From NCBI RefSeq assembly GCF_000725125.1, contig NZ_JFCB01000036.1, positions 1 to 59,858 of the forward strand: a DNA stretch of 59,858 bases, read 5' to 3'. This document shows positions 44,411 to 53,351 of the stretch, piece by piece; positions within the stretch are counted from its first letter, which is position 1, and each line of letters starts with the position of its first letter. The notes below the pieces were generated by a model. It saw nothing but the letters and a program-made list of their open reading frames with translations. It had not been told where the DNA came from and searched no databases. The translations under genes and the position numbers were made by a program. Origin of the DNA: Streptomyces toyocaensis. Lineage in GTDB: Bacteria > Actinomycetota > Actinomycetes > Streptomycetales > Streptomycetaceae.

Positions 44411-45278
44411 CGGGATCTGCCGGATGCGGCGCCAGCAGCGGGAGCTGCGAGGCCAGCCGTTCCTCGCACAGCTCGACCAGACGGTCGTAGCCCGCCTTGC
44501 CCATCAGTTCGGTCAGCTCCGCGCGGTAGGAGACGTACACCGGGTCCCCGGCGCCGTGCGCCGAGGTGGCCGAGGTGCACCACCAGTGCAGGTCGTGGCC
44601 GCCCGGGCCCCAGCCGCGACGGTCGTACTCACCGATCGACACCTGCAGCACGCGCGTGTCGTCCGGGCGGTCGATCCAGTCGTAGGTCCGCCGGACGGGC
44701 AGCTGCCAGCACACGTCCGGCTTCGTCTCCAGTGGCTCGCGGCCCTCCCTGAGCGCGAGGATGTGCAACGAGCAGCCCATGCCGCCGGCGAACCCCGGCC
44801 GGTTCTGGAAGATGCACGAGCCCTGGAACGGACGGGTCTGACGGTCGCCGTCCTCGTCCTCGGAGACCCAGCCGCCCCGCTTGCCCTCGTCGTGGTGCTG
44901 CCAGATGTCCGGAGTGAGCCTCGCCACATGCCCGGCGACCCGCTTCTCGTCGTCCTCGTCCGAGAAGTGGGCACCGAGGGTGCAGCACCCGTCGTCCGCG
45001 CGGCCGGCCTGGATGCCCTGGCAGCCGCTGCCGAAGATGCAGTTCCAGCGCGAGGTCAGCCAGGTCAGGTCGCAGCGGAAGACCTGCTCGTCGTCCGCCG
45101 GATCCGGAAATTCCACCCATGCGCGGGCGAAGTCGAGGCCCTTCTCGTCGTCCACCGGCGCCTTCCCCGGCGTCTGCGGCGCTGTCATCCGCGAAGAACC
45201 CGCGGTCAGTCCGGCCTTCTTGTCCTTCCTGGCCTTCTTGTCCGTCTTTTCGTCCTTCGCCTTTTTCGTCTTTGGCAC
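44406..45278 (-). CDS. conserved Cys-rich actinobacterial protein of unknown function
   Basis: The 290-aa protein has a Lys/Asp-rich start and then a Cys-rich domain: WNCIFGSGCQGI, DDGCCTLGAHF, GSCIFQNR, GMGCSLH, DVCWQLPV and HWWCTSAT. The nine or so Cys and several His could bind metal (zinc or Fe-S), similar in spirit to YkgJ-type families, though I cannot name one. The GTG at 45278 has TACCCT about 7 nt upstream and no ribosome-binding site. The stop codon is embedded in the 29-bp repeat array. It is divergent from the Ppx/GppA gene. Confidence 0.72.
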   Translation of the reverse strand: MPKTKKAKDEKTDKKARKDKKAGLTAGSSRMTAPQTPGKAPVDDEKGLDFARAWVEFPDPADDEQVFRCDLTWLTSRWNCIFGSGCQGIQAGRADDGCCTLGAHFSDEDDEKRVAGHVARLTPDIWQHHDEGKRGGWVSEDEDGDRQTRPFQGSCIFQNRPGFAGGMGCSLHILALREGREPLETKPDVCWQLPVRRTYDWIDRPDDTRVLQVSIGEYDRRGWGPGGHDLHWWCTSATSAHGAGDPVYVSYRAELTELMGKAGYDRLVELCEERLASQLPLLAPHPADPA

Positions 45279-45372
45279 CCGTCCAGGGTAAGTCGCCCGC
45301 ACCCCGTCCGGGACCGGCCCGGCCGTCGCAGACTGGGCACCACACGGCGCTCCGGGCAGTAGCGTTCCGTAC

Positions 45373-46305
45373 ATGAGACTCGGTGTCCTCGACGTGGGTT
45401 CGAACACGGTGCACCTGCTGGTGGTGGACGCGCACCCCGGCGCGTGCCCGCTGCCCGCGCACTCGCACAAGACCGAACTGCGCCTCGCCCAGCTCCTCGA
45501 CGACGACGGTGCCATCGGCCCGGACGGGGTGGACAGACTGATCGCGGTCGTCCAGGAGGCGCTCCAGGCCGCCGAGGACAAGGGCGTGGAGGAGCTGCTG
45601 CCGTTCGCCACCTCGGCGGTGCGCGAGGCGGGGAACGCCGACGACGTGCTCGCGCGGGTGCGCGAGGAGACCGGGGTCGAGCTCGGGGTTCTCAGCGGTG
45701 AGGAGGAGGCCCGCCTCACCTTCCTCGCCGCCCGCCGCTGGTACGGCTGGTCGGCCGGGAAGCTGCTCGTCATCGACATCGGCGGCGGCTCCCTGGAGAT
45801 CGCCTACGGCCTCGACGAGGAACCCGACACCGCGGTGTCGCTGCCGCTCGGGGCCGGCCGCCTCACCGCCGGCTGGCTGCCCGGTGACCCGCCCGAGCCG
45901 GACGACGTCCGCGCGCTGCGCCGCCACGTGCGTACCGAGATCGCCCGCACCGTCGGGGACTTCAGCCGCCTCGGCGCCCCCGACCACGTGGTGGCCACAT
46001 CCAAGACGTTCAAGCAGCTCGCCCGCCTCGCCGGCGCCGCCCGCTCCGCCGAGGGCCTGTACGTCCAGCGCGAGCTGAAACGCGAGTCGCTGGAGGCCTG
46101 GGTGCCGAGGCTCGCCGCCATGTCCGCCGCCGAGCGCGCCGAGCTGCCCGGCGTCTCCGAGGCCCGCGCGGGCCAGCTGCTCGCCGGGGCCCTGGTCGCG
46201 GAGGGTGCGATGGACCTGTTCGGCGTCGAGCGCCTGGAGATCTGTCCCTGGGCCCTGCGGGAGGGCGTCATCCTCCGCCGCCTGGACCACATGGATCAGG
46301 GATAG
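45373..46305 (+). CDS. Ppx/GppA-family exopolyphosphatase / pppGpp phosphohydrolase
   Basis: The 310-aa ASKHA-fold protein hydrolyses polyphosphate or pppGpp. It has phosphate-1 motif LGVLDVGSNTVHLLVVD (about 3-19), the FATSAVREAGNADDVL segment, and phosphate-2 motif LVIDIGGGSLEIAYG. It consists only of the N-terminal two domains (about 310 aa), the short form common in actinobacteria. TAGCGT (45360-45365) lies 7 nt before the ATG, again leaderless-type. A sugar-phosphate-isomerase-like gene follows 149 bp later. Which substrate dominates cannot be read from sequence. Confidence 0.9.
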   Translation: MRLGVLDVGSNTVHLLVVDAHPGACPLPAHSHKTELRLAQLLDDDGAIGPDGVDRLIAVVQEALQAAEDKGVEELLPFATSAVREAGNADDVLARVREETGVELGVLSGEEEARLTFLAARRWYGWSAGKLLVIDIGGGSLEIAYGLDEEPDTAVSLPLGAGRLTAGWLPGDPPEPDDVRALRRHVRTEIARTVGDFSRLGAPDHVVATSKTFKQLARLAGAARSAEGLYVQRELKRESLEAWVPRLAAMSAAERAELPGVSEARAGQLLAGALVAEGAMDLFGVERLEICPWALREGVILRRLDHMDQG

Positions 46306-46454
46306 GACTTCGGAGGGCGCGCGGCCGTCCCGGTGCGTGGCTCCGGCGCGCGGACGCGAAGGCCGCGCGGGAGTCAGCGTCCGCCTATGGCAATCACCAC
46401 ACCGGCCATCGGGCACCCCGCGCCCACCCGACCGCACCCCGTAACCTGAGGCTC

Positions 46455-47288
46455 GTGGCAGAAGCAAGGGACGTAGTCCGCATCCCGGATGCGAAGGTCG
46501 CCCTGTCGACGGCCTCCGTCTACCCGGAGTCGACGGCGACGGCCTTCGAGATCGCCGCGCGCCTCGGGTACGACGGCGTCGAGGTCATGGTGTGGACCGA
46601 TCCGGTCAGCCAGGACATCGAGGCGCTGCGCAGGCTCAGCGACTACCACCGCATCCCCGTCCTGGCCGTCCACGCGCCCTGCCTGCTCATCACGCAGCGC
46701 GTGTGGTCCACCGACCCCTGGACCAAGCTCCAGCGGGCCCGCGTCGCCGCCGAGAAGCTCGGCGCCGGGACGGTCGTCGTCCATCCGCCCTTCCGCTGGC
46801 AGCGGCAGTACGCGCGTGACTTCGTGGACGGCATCTGGCGGATGGCGGACGAGACGGACGTGCGGTTCGCCGTCGAGAACATGTACCCCTGGCGCTACCG
46901 CGACCGCGAGATGCTGGCGTACGCCCCCGACTGGGACGTCACCAAGGAGGACTACCGCCACTTCACGATCGACCTCAGCCACGCCTCGACCGCGCGCACC
47001 GACACCCTGCAGATGATCGACCGCATGGGCGACCGCCTCGGCCACGTCCACCTCGCCGACGGCAGGGGCTCCGCCAAGGACGAGCACCTGGTGCCGGGCC
47101 GCGGCGACCAGCCCTGCGCCGAGGTGCTGGAGCGCCTCGCGTCGAGCGGCTTCGACGGTCACGTCGTCATCGAGGTCAACACCCGCCGGGCCATGTCGAG
47201 CGCGGAGCGCGAGGCCGATCTGGCCGAGGCGCTGGCGTTCACCCGCCTGCACCTGGCGTCCTCCGGCATCCGGGTGCCCCGGCGGTGA
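46455..47288 (+). CDS. sugar phosphate isomerase/epimerase-like TIM-barrel protein
   Basis: The 277-aa protein belongs to the xylose isomerase-like AP endonuclease 2 fold. ALSTASVYPESTATAFEIAARLGYDGVEVMVW starts the barrel, VLAVHAPCLL and VVVHPPFRWQ hold metal-site His residues, FAVENMYPW gives the Glu, and DLSHAST, GHVHLADGRG and VIEVNTRR complete the likely metal site. Function could be isomerase, epimerase or endonuclease-like. TAACCT (46442-46447) lies 7 nt before the GTG. The downstream TetR gene overlaps its stop by 4 bp, suggesting a regulated pair. Confidence 0.85.
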   Translation: MAEARDVVRIPDAKVALSTASVYPESTATAFEIAARLGYDGVEVMVWTDPVSQDIEALRRLSDYHRIPVLAVHAPCLLITQRVWSTDPWTKLQRARVAAEKLGAGTVVVHPPFRWQRQYARDFVDGIWRMADETDVRFAVENMYPWRYRDREMLAYAPDWDVTKEDYRHFTIDLSHASTARTDTLQMIDRMGDRLGHVHLADGRGSAKDEHLVPGRGDQPCAEVLERLASSGFDGHVVIEVNTRRAMSSAEREADLAEALAFTRLHLASSGIRVPRR

Positions 47289-47932
47289 CCGGCGTCACCG
47301 CGAGCGACGGCCCGGGCGCCTCCGCCCGGGGCGACGGCGCCACCCGGCGCCGCGGCCGTCCTCGGCGTACGGAATCGGGCGGCACCCGGGACCGCATCCT
47401 CGACGCGGCCAGGGAGGAGTTCTCCTCGCGGGGGTACGAGAAGACGACCGTCCGGGGGATCGCCAGGTCGGCCGGGGTCGACTCCGCGCTGGTGCACCAC
47501 TACTTCGGCACCAAGGAGCAGGTGTTCGAGGCCGCCGTCGAGGTCGCCTTCGCACCGGCGTTCACCGCGCGGGACAAGGTGCTCGAGGGGCCGCTCGACG
47601 AGGTGGGCGAGCGGATGACCCGCATGATCATCGGACTCTGGGAGAGCCCGGTCACGCGGGCCCCGCTGCTCGCGATCGTCCGCTCCGCCGTGAACAACGA
47701 GACCGCGGCCGGGGTCTTCCGCCGCCTGATCGCCGGCCAGCTGCTACGCCGTATCGCCGGACGGCTCGACCTCCCGGACGCGGAACTGCGCGCCGAGCTG
47801 GCCGCGGCCCAGCTCGTCGGCATCGCGATGGTCCGGTACGTGATCAAGGTGGAGCCGCTGGCCTCGGCCGATGCCGAGCAGATCATCAGACGGGTGGCCC
47901 CGGTGGTGCAGGGACATCTGACCGGCCGCTGA
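47285..47932 (+). CDS. TetR-family transcriptional regulator
   Basis: The 215-aa regulator has an N-terminal disordered Gly/Arg-rich stretch (about 33 residues) and the TetR HTH TRDRILDAAREEFSSRGYEKTTVRGIARSAGVDSALVHHYFGTKEQVFEAAV. A helical ligand domain follows (ERMTRMIIGLWESPVTRAPLLAIVRSAVNNETAAGVFRRL). The GTG overlaps the stop of the isomerase-like gene, so the two are co-translated. It may regulate the upstream gene or its own operon. No clean dyad is evident between it and ilvD. Confidence 0.9.
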   Translation: MTGVTASDGPGASARGDGATRRRGRPRRTESGGTRDRILDAAREEFSSRGYEKTTVRGIARSAGVDSALVHHYFGTKEQVFEAAVEVAFAPAFTARDKVLEGPLDEVGERMTRMIIGLWESPVTRAPLLAIVRSAVNNETAAGVFRRLIAGQLLRRIAGRLDLPDAELRAELAAAQLVGIAMVRYVIKVEPLASADAEQIIRRVAPVVQGHLTGR

Positions 47933-48065
47933 CACCCTCGGGGCCGGCGCGCGGAGCCCCGGCCGGGCGAGACATGCGTCCCGCATTCCGGACGCCTCGT
48001 CCCACTCCCTGAATGACCGGCGTACGCTCGACGACAGTCACAACTCTCCGAAGGAGCGAGCGACG

Positions 48066-49919
48066 ATGCCCGAGCTGAGGTCCCGCACAGTCACCCACGG
48101 CCGCAACATGGCGGGCGCCCGCGCCCTGATGCGCGCCTCCGGTGTACCCGGTGCGGACATCGGACGGAAGCCGATCATCGCGGTCGCCAACAGCTTCACG
48201 GAGTTCGTCCCCGGCCACACCCACCTCGCACCGGTCGGCCGGATCGTCAGCGAGGCGGTGACCGCGGCCGGCGGCATCCCGCGCGAGTTCAACACCATCG
48301 CCGTCGACGACGGCATCGCCATGGGCCACGGCGGCATGCTGTACTCCCTCCCCTCCCGCGACCTGATCGCGGACAGCGTGGAGTACATGGTCGAGGCGCA
48401 CCGCGCGGACGCCCTGATCTGCATCTCCAACTGCGACAAGATCACGCCAGGCATGCTCAACGCGGCCCTGCGGCTGAACATCCCCACGGTCTTCGTCTCC
48501 GGCGGCCCGATGGAGTCCGGCCGCGCCACCCTGGTCGACGGCACGGTCCGCACGCTGGACCTGGTCGACGCCATGGTCGAGGCGGCCAACGACAAGGTCT
48601 CCGACGCGGACGTCCTGCGCATCGAGGAGAACGCCTGCCCGACCTGTGGCTCCTGTTCCGGCATGTTCACCGCCAACTCGATGAACTGCCTCACCGAGGC
48701 CATCGGGCTCTCCCTCCCCGGCAACGGCTCGGTCCTGGCCACCCACACCGCCCGCAGGGCGCTCTACGAGAACGCCGCGCGCACGGTCATGGACCTGACC
48801 CGCCGCTACTACGAGCAGGACGACGACTCGGTCCTGCCCCGCAGCATCGCCACCGCGCCTGCCTTCGAGAACGCCATGGCGCTCGACATCGCGATGGGCG
48901 GCTCCACCAACACGATCCTGCACCTGCTGGCCGCCGCCCAGGAGGCGGAGGTCCCCTTCGGCCTCACCGAGATGGACGCCCTCTCGCGCCGCGTCCCCTG
49001 CCTGGCCAAGGTCGCCCCGAACGTCGCCAAGGACCGCACGTACTACATGGAGGACGTGCACCGCGCGGGCGGCATTCCCGCCCTGCTGGGCGAGCTGCAC
49101 CGCGCTGGACTCCTCAACGAGGACGTCCACTCCGTCCACAGCCCGTCCCTGGCGGACTGGCTCAAGACCTGGGACATCCGCGGCGGCTCCCCCTCGCGGG
49201 AGGCGGTCGAGCTGTGGCACGCCGCTCCCGGATGCGTCAGGTCGGCGGAGGCCTTCTCCCAGTCCGAGCGCTGGGACTCCCTGGACGAGGACGCCGAGGG
49301 CGGCTGCATCCGCTCCGCCGAGCACGCCTACTCCAGGGACGGCGGCCTGGCCGTCCTGCGCGGCAACCTCGCGGTCGACGGCTGCGTGGTCAAGACGGCC
49401 GGCGTCGACGAGTCCATCTGGACCTTCGAGGGCCCGGCGGTCGTCTGCGAGTCGCAGGAGGAGGCCGTCCAGAAGATCCTCACCCAGCGGGTCAAGGAGG
49501 GCGACGTCGTCGTCATCCGCTACGAGGGCCCCAAGGGCGGCCCCGGCATGCAGGAGATGCTCTACCCGACGTCGTACCTGAAGAGCCGCGGCCTCGGAAA
49601 GGCCTGCGCCCTCATCACCGACGGCCGCTTCTCCGGTGGCACCTCCGGCCTGTCCATCGGCCACGCCTCCCCGGAGGCGGCCTCGGGCGGCACCATCGCC
49701 CTCGTCGAGGACGGCGACCGCATCCGCATCGACATCCCGAACCGCTCGATCGAGTTGCTGGTCGACGAGACGGAACTGGCCCGCCGCGAGCAGGCCCTGG
49801 ACGGCCGGTACGCCCCACGGAACCGCGACCGCAAGGTCTCGGCGGCGCTGAAGGCGTACGCGGCGATGGCGACGAGCGCGGACAAGGGCGCGGTGCGGGA
49901 CGTCAGCAAGCTGGGCTGA
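48066..49919 (+). CDS. ilvD: dihydroxy-acid dehydratase
   Basis: IlvD dehydrates 2,3-dihydroxy-isovalerate and -methylvalerate in branched-chain amino acid synthesis. The 617-aa protein has Fe-S cysteines in SNCDKITPGM and NACPTCGSCSGMFTANSMNC, the Mg/substrate segment NTIAVDDGIAMGHGGMLYSLPSRDLIADS, and C-terminal TDGRFSGGTSGLSIGHASPEA. Length is typical for the [4Fe-4S] bacterial form. AAGGAG precedes the ATG at 48066 by about 10 nt. The gene stands alone; the other ilv genes are elsewhere. Confidence 0.97.
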   Translation: MPELRSRTVTHGRNMAGARALMRASGVPGADIGRKPIIAVANSFTEFVPGHTHLAPVGRIVSEAVTAAGGIPREFNTIAVDDGIAMGHGGMLYSLPSRDLIADSVEYMVEAHRADALICISNCDKITPGMLNAALRLNIPTVFVSGGPMESGRATLVDGTVRTLDLVDAMVEAANDKVSDADVLRIEENACPTCGSCSGMFTANSMNCLTEAIGLSLPGNGSVLATHTARRALYENAARTVMDLTRRYYEQDDDSVLPRSIATAPAFENAMALDIAMGGSTNTILHLLAAAQEAEVPFGLTEMDALSRRVPCLAKVAPNVAKDRTYYMEDVHRAGGIPALLGELHRAGLLNEDVHSVHSPSLADWLKTWDIRGGSPSREAVELWHAAPGCVRSAEAFSQSERWDSLDEDAEGGCIRSAEHAYSRDGGLAVLRGNLAVDGCVVKTAGVDESIWTFEGPAVVCESQEEAVQKILTQRVKEGDVVVIRYEGPKGGPGMQEMLYPTSYLKSRGLGKACALITDGRFSGGTSGLSIGHASPEAASGGTIALVEDGDRIRIDIPNRSIELLVDETELARREQALDGRYAPRNRDRKVSAALKAYAAMATSADKGAVRDVSKLG

Positions 49920-49962
49920 GCCACACGCCGAGCCACACGCCGAGCCTCACCGGGCCGCGAGC

Positions 49963-49993
49963 AGGGCCGCTTCCGCACCGCGGGGGCGGCCCT
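49963..49993. terminator. hairpin downstream of ilvD
   Basis: AGGGCCGC (49963-49970) and GCGGCCCT (49986-49993) pair perfectly across a 15-nt loop, between the convergent stops of ilvD (49919) and the kinase gene (50129). There is no T tract, so this is at most a weak or factor-assisted terminator. A 12-bp direct repeat GAGCCACACGCC precedes it. Confidence 0.5.
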
Positions 49994-50128
49994 CGCCGCT
50001 CCGGGCCGCCGCACCCCGCCCGTCCCCGCCCGCACACCCGGTCCCGCGGGGGCACGGACGCGTGCACATGCCGTACGCGATCACCGGCTCGCGCTCGCGC
50101 CTCCGTTCCCCGGCGCAGTCCCCCTGGT

Positions 50129-52228
50129 TCACCAGTCGGCCGGGTCCCGTCCCGCCACCCCGAACACGGTGCCGTCGGGCGCGCCCGCGTAGACGTGGCC
50201 GCCCGCGAGCACGGGTGCGGGCAGCGCGGCGGGCACACGGTCGGAGTCGGCGCCTAGCCGTGGCCGGGTCTGCCCGAGAAGCTTCCCCCGGCGGGCGTCG
50301 ACGCCCAGCAGCCGTCCGTCTGGTGCGGTGACGTACACGTGCCGCCCGTCGGAGACGGGCTCCGAGCCCCGGCTCACGCCCGTCTCCAGCCGCCACCGCT
50401 GCGTCCCCGCCGCCATGTCGACGGCGACCAGCGATCCGCCCGCACCCATGAGGTACACGGTCTCCCCGCGCACCCCGGCCTGCGCCTGCGCGACCGGCAC
50501 CGGCAGCTCCACCCGGCGGGTGGCCCCGGTGCCGGGTGTGTAGCGGAGCACGGCCGTCGCGTCCCCGTACACCTCACCGCCGACGACGAGGTACACGGCC
50601 CCGTCCGCCGCGCCCACAGGCGTCAGCTCCCCCTCCAGCTCCGCGGCCCACCGCACGTCGCCCGTCGCCGGATCCACCGCGGTGACCCGCGTCCGGCTCC
50701 CGTCCCCGGACGGACTCGTCGCGTACGCGGACGGCTCCCCGCGCTCCCCGGCGAACGAGGAGAAGTACGGCACGGCCTGCCCGGGAATCCGGTGGGACCA
50801 CCTGGTCCCGCCCGAGGCGCCGTCCACGCCCGTGACCGTCCCGTCGGCGCGGGTCAGCAGGAGCGTGCCGCCGACCGCCCGCACTCCGTCGTACTCGGGC
50901 GGGTCCTTCCGCCACACCGGCTCTCCCGTGGCCGGATCGAGCGCCTCCAGGTCGCCTGTCCGGTCGAGGGAGGGCTGGACGAGGCCGCCCGACAGGAGCG
51001 GCGGTTCGCTCCGGGCGGTTCCCCCGACCTCGTGCCGCCACAGCGTGCGGCCGTCGGCCGGGTCGAGGGCGAGCACCGAACCGGGCAGCGCGCACAGCAG
51101 CTCCCCCGTTCCGTACGAGCACTGGGGCATGCCGCCGCCCTCGGAGTCGAGGGCCGTCTCCCACACGCCGAAGCCGCCCGGCACGCTCTGCGCGGCGGTG
51201 GTCCGCCGCGCCGGTTCCGTGCCGCCGGACACCTGGAGCGCCGTGAGCCCGCCGAGCACGGCGAGGCAGAGCGCCCCGGCCACCACAACCGCCCGCCTGC
51301 CGAGACGCCGCGCGGGGGCGTCCGCCGAAGGCTCCGGCGCGGCCTCCTCGCGCGGCTCCTCCGTCCGCTGCGCCGGCACGAACACCTGCGTGTCGTAGGC
51401 CGCCGCCACCGACCGCAGCTCACGCATCAGCTCGTCCGGCGTGGGCCGGTCGTCGGGCTCCTTGGCGAGACACCGCAGCACCAGCGGCGCGAGCGACTCC
51501 GGAACGCCCGTCAGATCGGGCTCGTCGTGCACGACCTGATAGGCGACGACGTACGGACTGTCGGAGTCGAACGGACCGCGCCCCGTCGTCGCGTGCACCA
51601 TGAGCGAGCCGAGGGCGAACACGTCGGCCGCGGGGCCCACCTCGCGGGGCCGGCGGAACTGCTCGGGCGCCATGAACGGCGGCGTGCCGATCAGCTTCCC
51701 GGTCTCGGTCCGCAGTTCGCTGTCCCGTGGCCGGGAAATGCCGAAGTCGATGACCTTCGGCCCGTCCTCGGCGAGCAGGACGTTGCTCGGCTTGAGGTCC
51801 CGGTGCACCACCCCGACCCGGTGGATGTCGCGCAGCGCCTCCGCGAGCCCGGCCATCAGCCGACGCGCCTGGTCCGGGTCCAGGGGGCCGTTCCGCTTCA
51901 CCCGCTCGGAGAGCGTCGGTCCGGGGATGTACAGGGTGGCCATCCACGGCCGCCCGCCCTCGGGATCGGCGTCCACGACCGGTGCCGTGAACGCCCCGCT
52001 CACCCGCCGCGCCGCCGCCACCTCCTGCCGGAAGCGCCCCCTGAACTCGGGGTCCATGGCGTACCGGGCGTGCACCACCTTCACCGCGACCCGCATGCCG
52101 GAGGTGCTCCGGGCCAGATGCACCACGCCCATGCCGCCCGAGCCCAGACAGGACTCCAGACGGTAGTGACCGGCGTACTCCGGAAGTTCCGCTTCCGCGC
52201 CCGCTCCGCTGTTCCGCTGCGGCGCCAT
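50129..52228 (-). CDS. membrane Ser/Thr protein kinase with extracellular PQQ-like beta-propeller
   Basis: The 699-aa protein has an N-terminal kinase domain: glycine loop GSGGMG (29-34), Lys50, HRDLKPSN with catalytic Asp144, DFG (161-163) and APEQ. It ends near 270, is followed by a charged linker and has one membrane helix (312-331). The extracellular half (about 350-699) is a repeated PQQ/quinoprotein-like propeller with WRHEVGG, GEPVWRKDPPE, GGTRWSHRIPG and GDVRWAAELEG blades. The architecture is a sensor that would bind a ligand outside and signal inside. Targets and ligand are unknown. The ATG at 52228 is used. Confidence 0.93.
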   Translation of the reverse strand: MAPQRNSGAGAEAELPEYAGHYRLESCLGSGGMGVVHLARSTSGMRVAVKVVHARYAMDPEFRGRFRQEVAAARRVSGAFTAPVVDADPEGGRPWMATLYIPGPTLSERVKRNGPLDPDQARRLMAGLAEALRDIHRVGVVHRDLKPSNVLLAEDGPKVIDFGISRPRDSELRTETGKLIGTPPFMAPEQFRRPREVGPAADVFALGSLMVHATTGRGPFDSDSPYVVAYQVVHDEPDLTGVPESLAPLVLRCLAKEPDDRPTPDELMRELRSVAAAYDTQVFVPAQRTEEPREEAAPEPSADAPARRLGRRAVVVAGALCLAVLGGLTALQVSGGTEPARRTTAAQSVPGGFGVWETALDSEGGGMPQCSYGTGELLCALPGSVLALDPADGRTLWRHEVGGTARSEPPLLSGGLVQPSLDRTGDLEALDPATGEPVWRKDPPEYDGVRAVGGTLLLTRADGTVTGVDGASGGTRWSHRIPGQAVPYFSSFAGERGEPSAYATSPSGDGSRTRVTAVDPATGDVRWAAELEGELTPVGAADGAVYLVVGGEVYGDATAVLRYTPGTGATRRVELPVPVAQAQAGVRGETVYLMGAGGSLVAVDMAAGTQRWRLETGVSRGSEPVSDGRHVYVTAPDGRLLGVDARRGKLLGQTRPRLGADSDRVPAALPAPVLAGGHVYAGAPDGTVFGVAGRDPADW

Positions 52229-52370
52229 GGAACCACCCCCGTGCTGTTCGTCCGCGCGCGCGACGCTCGGAGCCTAGTCGATGGCGCGTGCGGCACCGAG
52301 GCGGCTTGCCCGCCTCCGCGTGCGAGTGACGAACTGGTGTTTCATGGCTTGTTATCAGGGAATCAACGGG

Positions 52371-52391
52371 ACCCCACGACAGTCGTGGGGT
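52371..52391. promoter_or_regulatory. perfect 21-bp dyad upstream of the SH3 gene
   Basis: The 10-bp arms ACCCCACGAC and GTCGTGGGGT flank a single A. The dyad ends 20 bp before the ATG at 52412, just upstream of the GGGGAGG ribosome-binding site. It could be an operator or a 5'-UTR hairpin. The gap 52229-52411 has no gene. Confidence 0.6.
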
Positions 52392-52411
52392 GCAACGGGG
52401 GAGGTTGTGTC

Positions 52412-52738
52412 ATGTCTGTCGACCAGACGCAGGAGACGGCGAGCGGGGACGAGAAGGCGACCACGGAGAACATCACCACGGCCGCCGCCACGGCCTCCTA
52501 CCCGGTGGCACCGGGCTACCAGCTGAACGTCCGCAGCGGTCCCGGCACCGGCTACCCGGTCGTGCGGGTCCTGACCGAGGGCGCCTGGGTCTCGATCCGC
52601 TGCCAGACGCCGGGTACGTGGGTGTCGGGCCCGTACGGCACCTCGAACATCTGGGACAACATCGGCAACGGCCAGTACGTCTCCGACGCGTACGTCCGCA
52701 CCGGCAGCGACGGGTACGTGGCCCCGCGCTGCGCCTGA
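52412..52738 (+). CDS. small SH3-like domain protein without a signal peptide
   Basis: The 108-aa protein has a disordered acidic/Thr-rich start (MSVDQTQETASGDEKATTEN) and then a bacterial SH3-type domain: YQLNVRSGPGTGYPVVRVLTEGAWVSIRCQTPGTWVSGPYGTSNIW. A short tail with a single C-terminal Cys (APRCA) completes it. SH3_3 domains usually bind cell wall, but no secretion signal or membrane helix is visible, so the protein may be cytosolic or exported by another route. GGGGAGG lies about 8 nt before the ATG. A perfect dyad sits immediately upstream. Confidence 0.75.
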   Translation: MSVDQTQETASGDEKATTENITTAAATASYPVAPGYQLNVRSGPGTGYPVVRVLTEGAWVSIRCQTPGTWVSGPYGTSNIWDNIGNGQYVSDAYVRTGSDGYVAPRCA

Positions 52739-52781
52739 TCCCACCCGGAGCCCGCGGCGCCCCCGGAGCCATAATCGACGC

Positions 52782-53300
52782 GTGAGCGCAGAGAACGGCA
52801 CCCCGGACAGCACCGCGGGCTCCCCGGGCACGCCCGCCGGCCCCCAGCCCGAGCCCATCCGCTTCTTCGGCACGACCTGGGTCGACCACTCCGGCGGCTA
52901 CACCGGCCGCCGCGTCGGCGTCGCCGTCGGCTCCCTGGCCGCGGCGGTGGCCGCCTGCCTCGTGCTGCGCATCGCCTACCAGGGGCTCGAGATCGCCGAT
53001 GTCGGCAGCTTCGTCACGCTGCTGATGGTCGTGATGTTCGCGATCTGCAGCGCGCTCGCCTTCCGCCACACCTGGTCCGCCTTCACCACCCGCCCCGACC
53101 CGGACCGCCAGGCATCCCTCCGCGGCCTCCTGTCCATCGGGTTCATCGGCTCCCTCCTCGCCTACTTCTTCCGCTCCCTCATCGAGGCCCCGGGCGAGAG
53201 GCTGCACCGCGCCGAGTACGAGAAGGCCCGCGAGGACCACGAGAAGCGCACCACCCGCCGCTCGGGCAACCCGTCGAAAAAGCGCCGCCGCCGCTCCTGA
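52782..53300 (+). CDS. conserved membrane protein of unknown function
   Basis: The 172-aa protein has a Pro/Gly-rich cytoplasmic start, IRFFGTTWVDHSGGYTGRRVG, and three membrane helices (about 45-66, 75-95 and 113-133). A strongly basic tail (KRTTRRSGNPSKKRRRRS) follows. The pattern resembles other small Streptomyces membrane proteins; I do not recognise a named family. CATAAT at 52770-52775 lies 6 nt before the GTG, suggesting a leaderless mRNA. Confidence 0.75.
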   Translation: MSAENGTPDSTAGSPGTPAGPQPEPIRFFGTTWVDHSGGYTGRRVGVAVGSLAAAVAACLVLRIAYQGLEIADVGSFVTLLMVVMFAICSALAFRHTWSAFTTRPDPDRQASLRGLLSIGFIGSLLAYFFRSLIEAPGERLHRAEYEKAREDHEKRTTRRSGNPSKKRRRRS

Positions 53301-53351
53301 CCTCACCGGAAAGCCTCTGGCACGTGCTCGTCGTACGGCCACGACGGCGGT

